From: Ferrimonas sediminicola
GTDB lineage: Bacteria > Pseudomonadota > Gammaproteobacteria > Enterobacterales > Shewanellaceae
Direction: 5' to 3'
Assembly: GCF_005116715.1 (NCBI RefSeq)
Contig: NZ_SWCI01000002.1
Location: 325,120-389,119 of the forward strand
DNA: 64,000 nt
The notes beneath the pieces were generated by a model, which was given only the letters and a program-made list of their open reading frames with translations, did no database searches and was not told the origin of the DNA. The position numbers and the translations under genes are program-made. Every line of letters starts with the position of its first letter. Positions within the stretch are counted from its first letter, which is position 1. This document shows, piece by piece, positions 62,647-64,000 of the stretch.

Positions 62647-64000
62647 CTACTCGGCCGGTGTCTGGCCCTTGCTCCCCTCGTGCTCCACGTCCGGCGAGGT
62701 GGACCAGTAGCCGGCCACGGTGTCCTTCATCTCCTTGGACAGCAGCAGGATGCCGAACAGGTTCGGCAGGGTCATCAGTACGATGGACACCGCCGCCAGG
62801 TTCCAGACGATGGTGGTGTCCGCCACCGCGGCGATCATGAAGCCCGCCACGTAGAACACCCGGTAGGTGAGGATCCAACGGCTGCCGAACAGATAGGTCA
62901 CCGCGCGGTCACCGTAGTAGGACCAGGCAATGGCCGTCGAGAATGCGAACAGCAGCAGGCCGATGGAGACCACGTACTGGCCATACTCCCCGAAGTAGCC
63001 CCGGGTGAAGGCCTTGGTGGTCAGCTCCGCCGAGTGCAGCAGCGAGCGTCCCTCGATGGTCACATCCAGATCCAGGGGTTTGCCCTGAGCGATCTCCAGG
63101 TTGCCGGTAAACGGGAACCCCTTGACGGTGTAGCGAACCTCTTCGGCCACGGAGCGCGCCGCAATGAGGGTGAAGTCCTGGTTGACCGCCTCGCCGTCAC
63201 GAATGACGATGACGCCGTTGTAGGCCTGCACCCTGGATTCCTGGCCGGTCAGGTAGTGGAACAGCTCGCTCTTGTCGACGTCGATGGCATCGCTGTAGTG
63301 TCCCTGGACATACTCCACATCCGCAGTCTGGAAGGTGTTGTGGTGCTTTTCCGTCCACACTCCGGAGGAGAGGATCACCATGCCGGTGAGGGTACAGACG
63401 ATGATGGTGTCGATAAAGGGCTCGAGGATGGACACCATCCCCTCGGACACCGGCTCATCGGCCCTGGCGGCGGCGTGGGCAATGGGCGCGCTGCCCTGAC
63501 CCGCTTCGTTGGAAAACAGGCCACGGTTGACGCCGCGGTTAAAGGCGTAGGCGAAGGTCGCCCCCAGGAAGCCGCCGGTGGCGGCGGAGCCGGTAAAGGC
63601 ATCGGCGAAGACCGACACGAAGGAGGAAGCCAGGTTGTCGAGGTTGTAGATGATCACCGCCAGGGCACCGATGACGTAGAGCACCGACATGAAGGGCACC
63701 AGGGTGGCGGTCACCTTGGCGATGCGGCTGATCCCCCCGAGGATCACCAGTGCCAGCAGGATGGAAAGCACGGCGCCGGTCACCACCGGGGCGATGCCGA
63801 AGGTCGCCTCCATGGAGACGGCGATGTTGTTCACCTGCGGCATGTTGCCGGTACCGAAGGAGCTGACAATGGTGGCCAGGGCGAAGATCACCGCCAGCCA
63901 CTTCATGTTCAGCGCCTTGTCCATAAAGTACATCGGGCCGCCGGCCATGGTGCCGTCATCGGTCTTCTCCCGGTACTTGTGGGACAGGGTAACCTCGACG
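62647..64000 (-). CDS. Alanine/sodium symporter (AGCS family), N-terminus outside window
   Basis: About 451 C-terminal residues are visible. AGCS motifs [61 protein letters not shown] and [16 protein letters not shown] are intact, with about nine membrane segments. Between [12 protein letters not shown] and AELTTKAF sits an unusual insertion of roughly 110 polar residues ([32 protein letters not shown]), which ordinary AGCS transporters lack; by topology it should lie outside the membrane. It imports alanine or glycine with Na+. The stop is at 62647 and a terminator follows. Confidence 0.88.
   Translation of the reverse strand, partial: VEVTLSHKYREKTDDGTMAGGPMYFMDKALNMKWLAVIFALATIVSSFGTGNMPQVNNIAVSMEATFGIAPVVTGAVLSILLALVILGGISRIAKVTATLVPFMSVLYVIGALAVIIYNLDNLASSFVSVFADAFTGSAATGGFLGATFAYAFNRGVNRGLFSNEAGQGSAPIAHAAARADEPVSEGMVSILEPFIDTIIVCTLTGMVILSSGVWTEKHHNTFQTADVEYVQGHYSDAIDVDKSELFHYLTGQESRVQAYNGVIVIRDGEAVNQDFTLIAARSVAEEVRYTVKGFPFTGNLEIAQGKPLDLDVTIEGRSLLHSAELTTKAFTRGYFGEYGQYVVSIGLLLFAFSTAIAWSYYGDRAVTYLFGSRWILTYRVFYVAGFMIAAVADTTIVWNLAAVSIVLMTLPNLFGILLLSKEMKDTVAGYWSTSPDVEHEGSKGQTPAE

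Overview
The window looks like chromosomal DNA of a high-GC, facultatively anaerobic marine gammaproteobacterium of the Shewanella/Ferrimonas type. This is inferred from gene content, not from a search: a torS-torT-torR TMAO-sensing locus, a split-Soret-type diheme cytochrome, the pentaheme nitrite reductase NrfA, and many proteins that read as close relatives of Shewanella and enteric ones (PssA, YnhF, YajD, FadH, SppA, AnsA, CreA, YeaC, RimK). Most genes are GC-rich and tightly packed; the stretch from about 37.5 to 45 kb is visibly more AT-rich.

Layout. 1-5.4 kb: torS (cut by the window edge), torT and torR in the E. coli order but without torCAD; beyond them a lipoprotein plus a Tat-exported diheme cytochrome, divergent from a ToxR/CadC-like membrane regulator and a membrane-anchored partner. 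5.5-6 kb: tRNA-Cys followed by tandem 123-bp repeats made from its own 3' half and terminator. 6-11.3 kb: a frameshifted orphan, aspartate aminotransferase, PssA, the 30-residue YnhF, and a PAS/degenerate-GGDEF protein. 11.3-20.4 kb: lipid and isoprenoid breakdown: a large acyl-CoA dehydrogenase, a TetR repressor and a five-gene operon resembling the acyclic-terpene (atu) pathway: SDR, geranyl-CoA carboxylase-like beta subunit, citronellyl-CoA dehydrogenase-like enzyme, biotin-carrying alpha subunit, SDR.

20.5-34.4 kb: a Bax-like glucosaminidase operon, potABCD polyamine uptake, GRAM-like and PsiE proteins, tandem Usp, ZntB, MgtE, then a coupled operon of retropepsin-like protease, RimK ligase, M14-type deacylase and a short MscS protein. 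34.4-45 kb: accessory region with small membrane protein, two lipoproteins, NhaA, a decayed IS481 transposase, a thioredoxin-fold protein divergent from a MocR regulator, and nrfA with a good NarP/NarL site. 45-64 kb: mostly housekeeping genes: yajD, a FetB-like permease without its ATPase, rhomboid protease, two paralogous alpha/beta hydrolases, a BamA/TamA-like barrel, fadH, sppA, ansA, nitroreductase, MAPEG protein, an EAL-CZB signalling protein, lrgAB, creA, yeaC, and an alanine/sodium symporter with a large extracytoplasmic insertion, cut by the right edge.

No CRISPR array, prophage, integrase or recognisable defence island was seen. The observations I rate highest are the tRNA-Cys-derived tandem repeats, the split-Soret/lipoprotein/ToxR-like module, the RimK-protease-deacylase operon, and a shared palindrome in front of two beta-oxidation genes.
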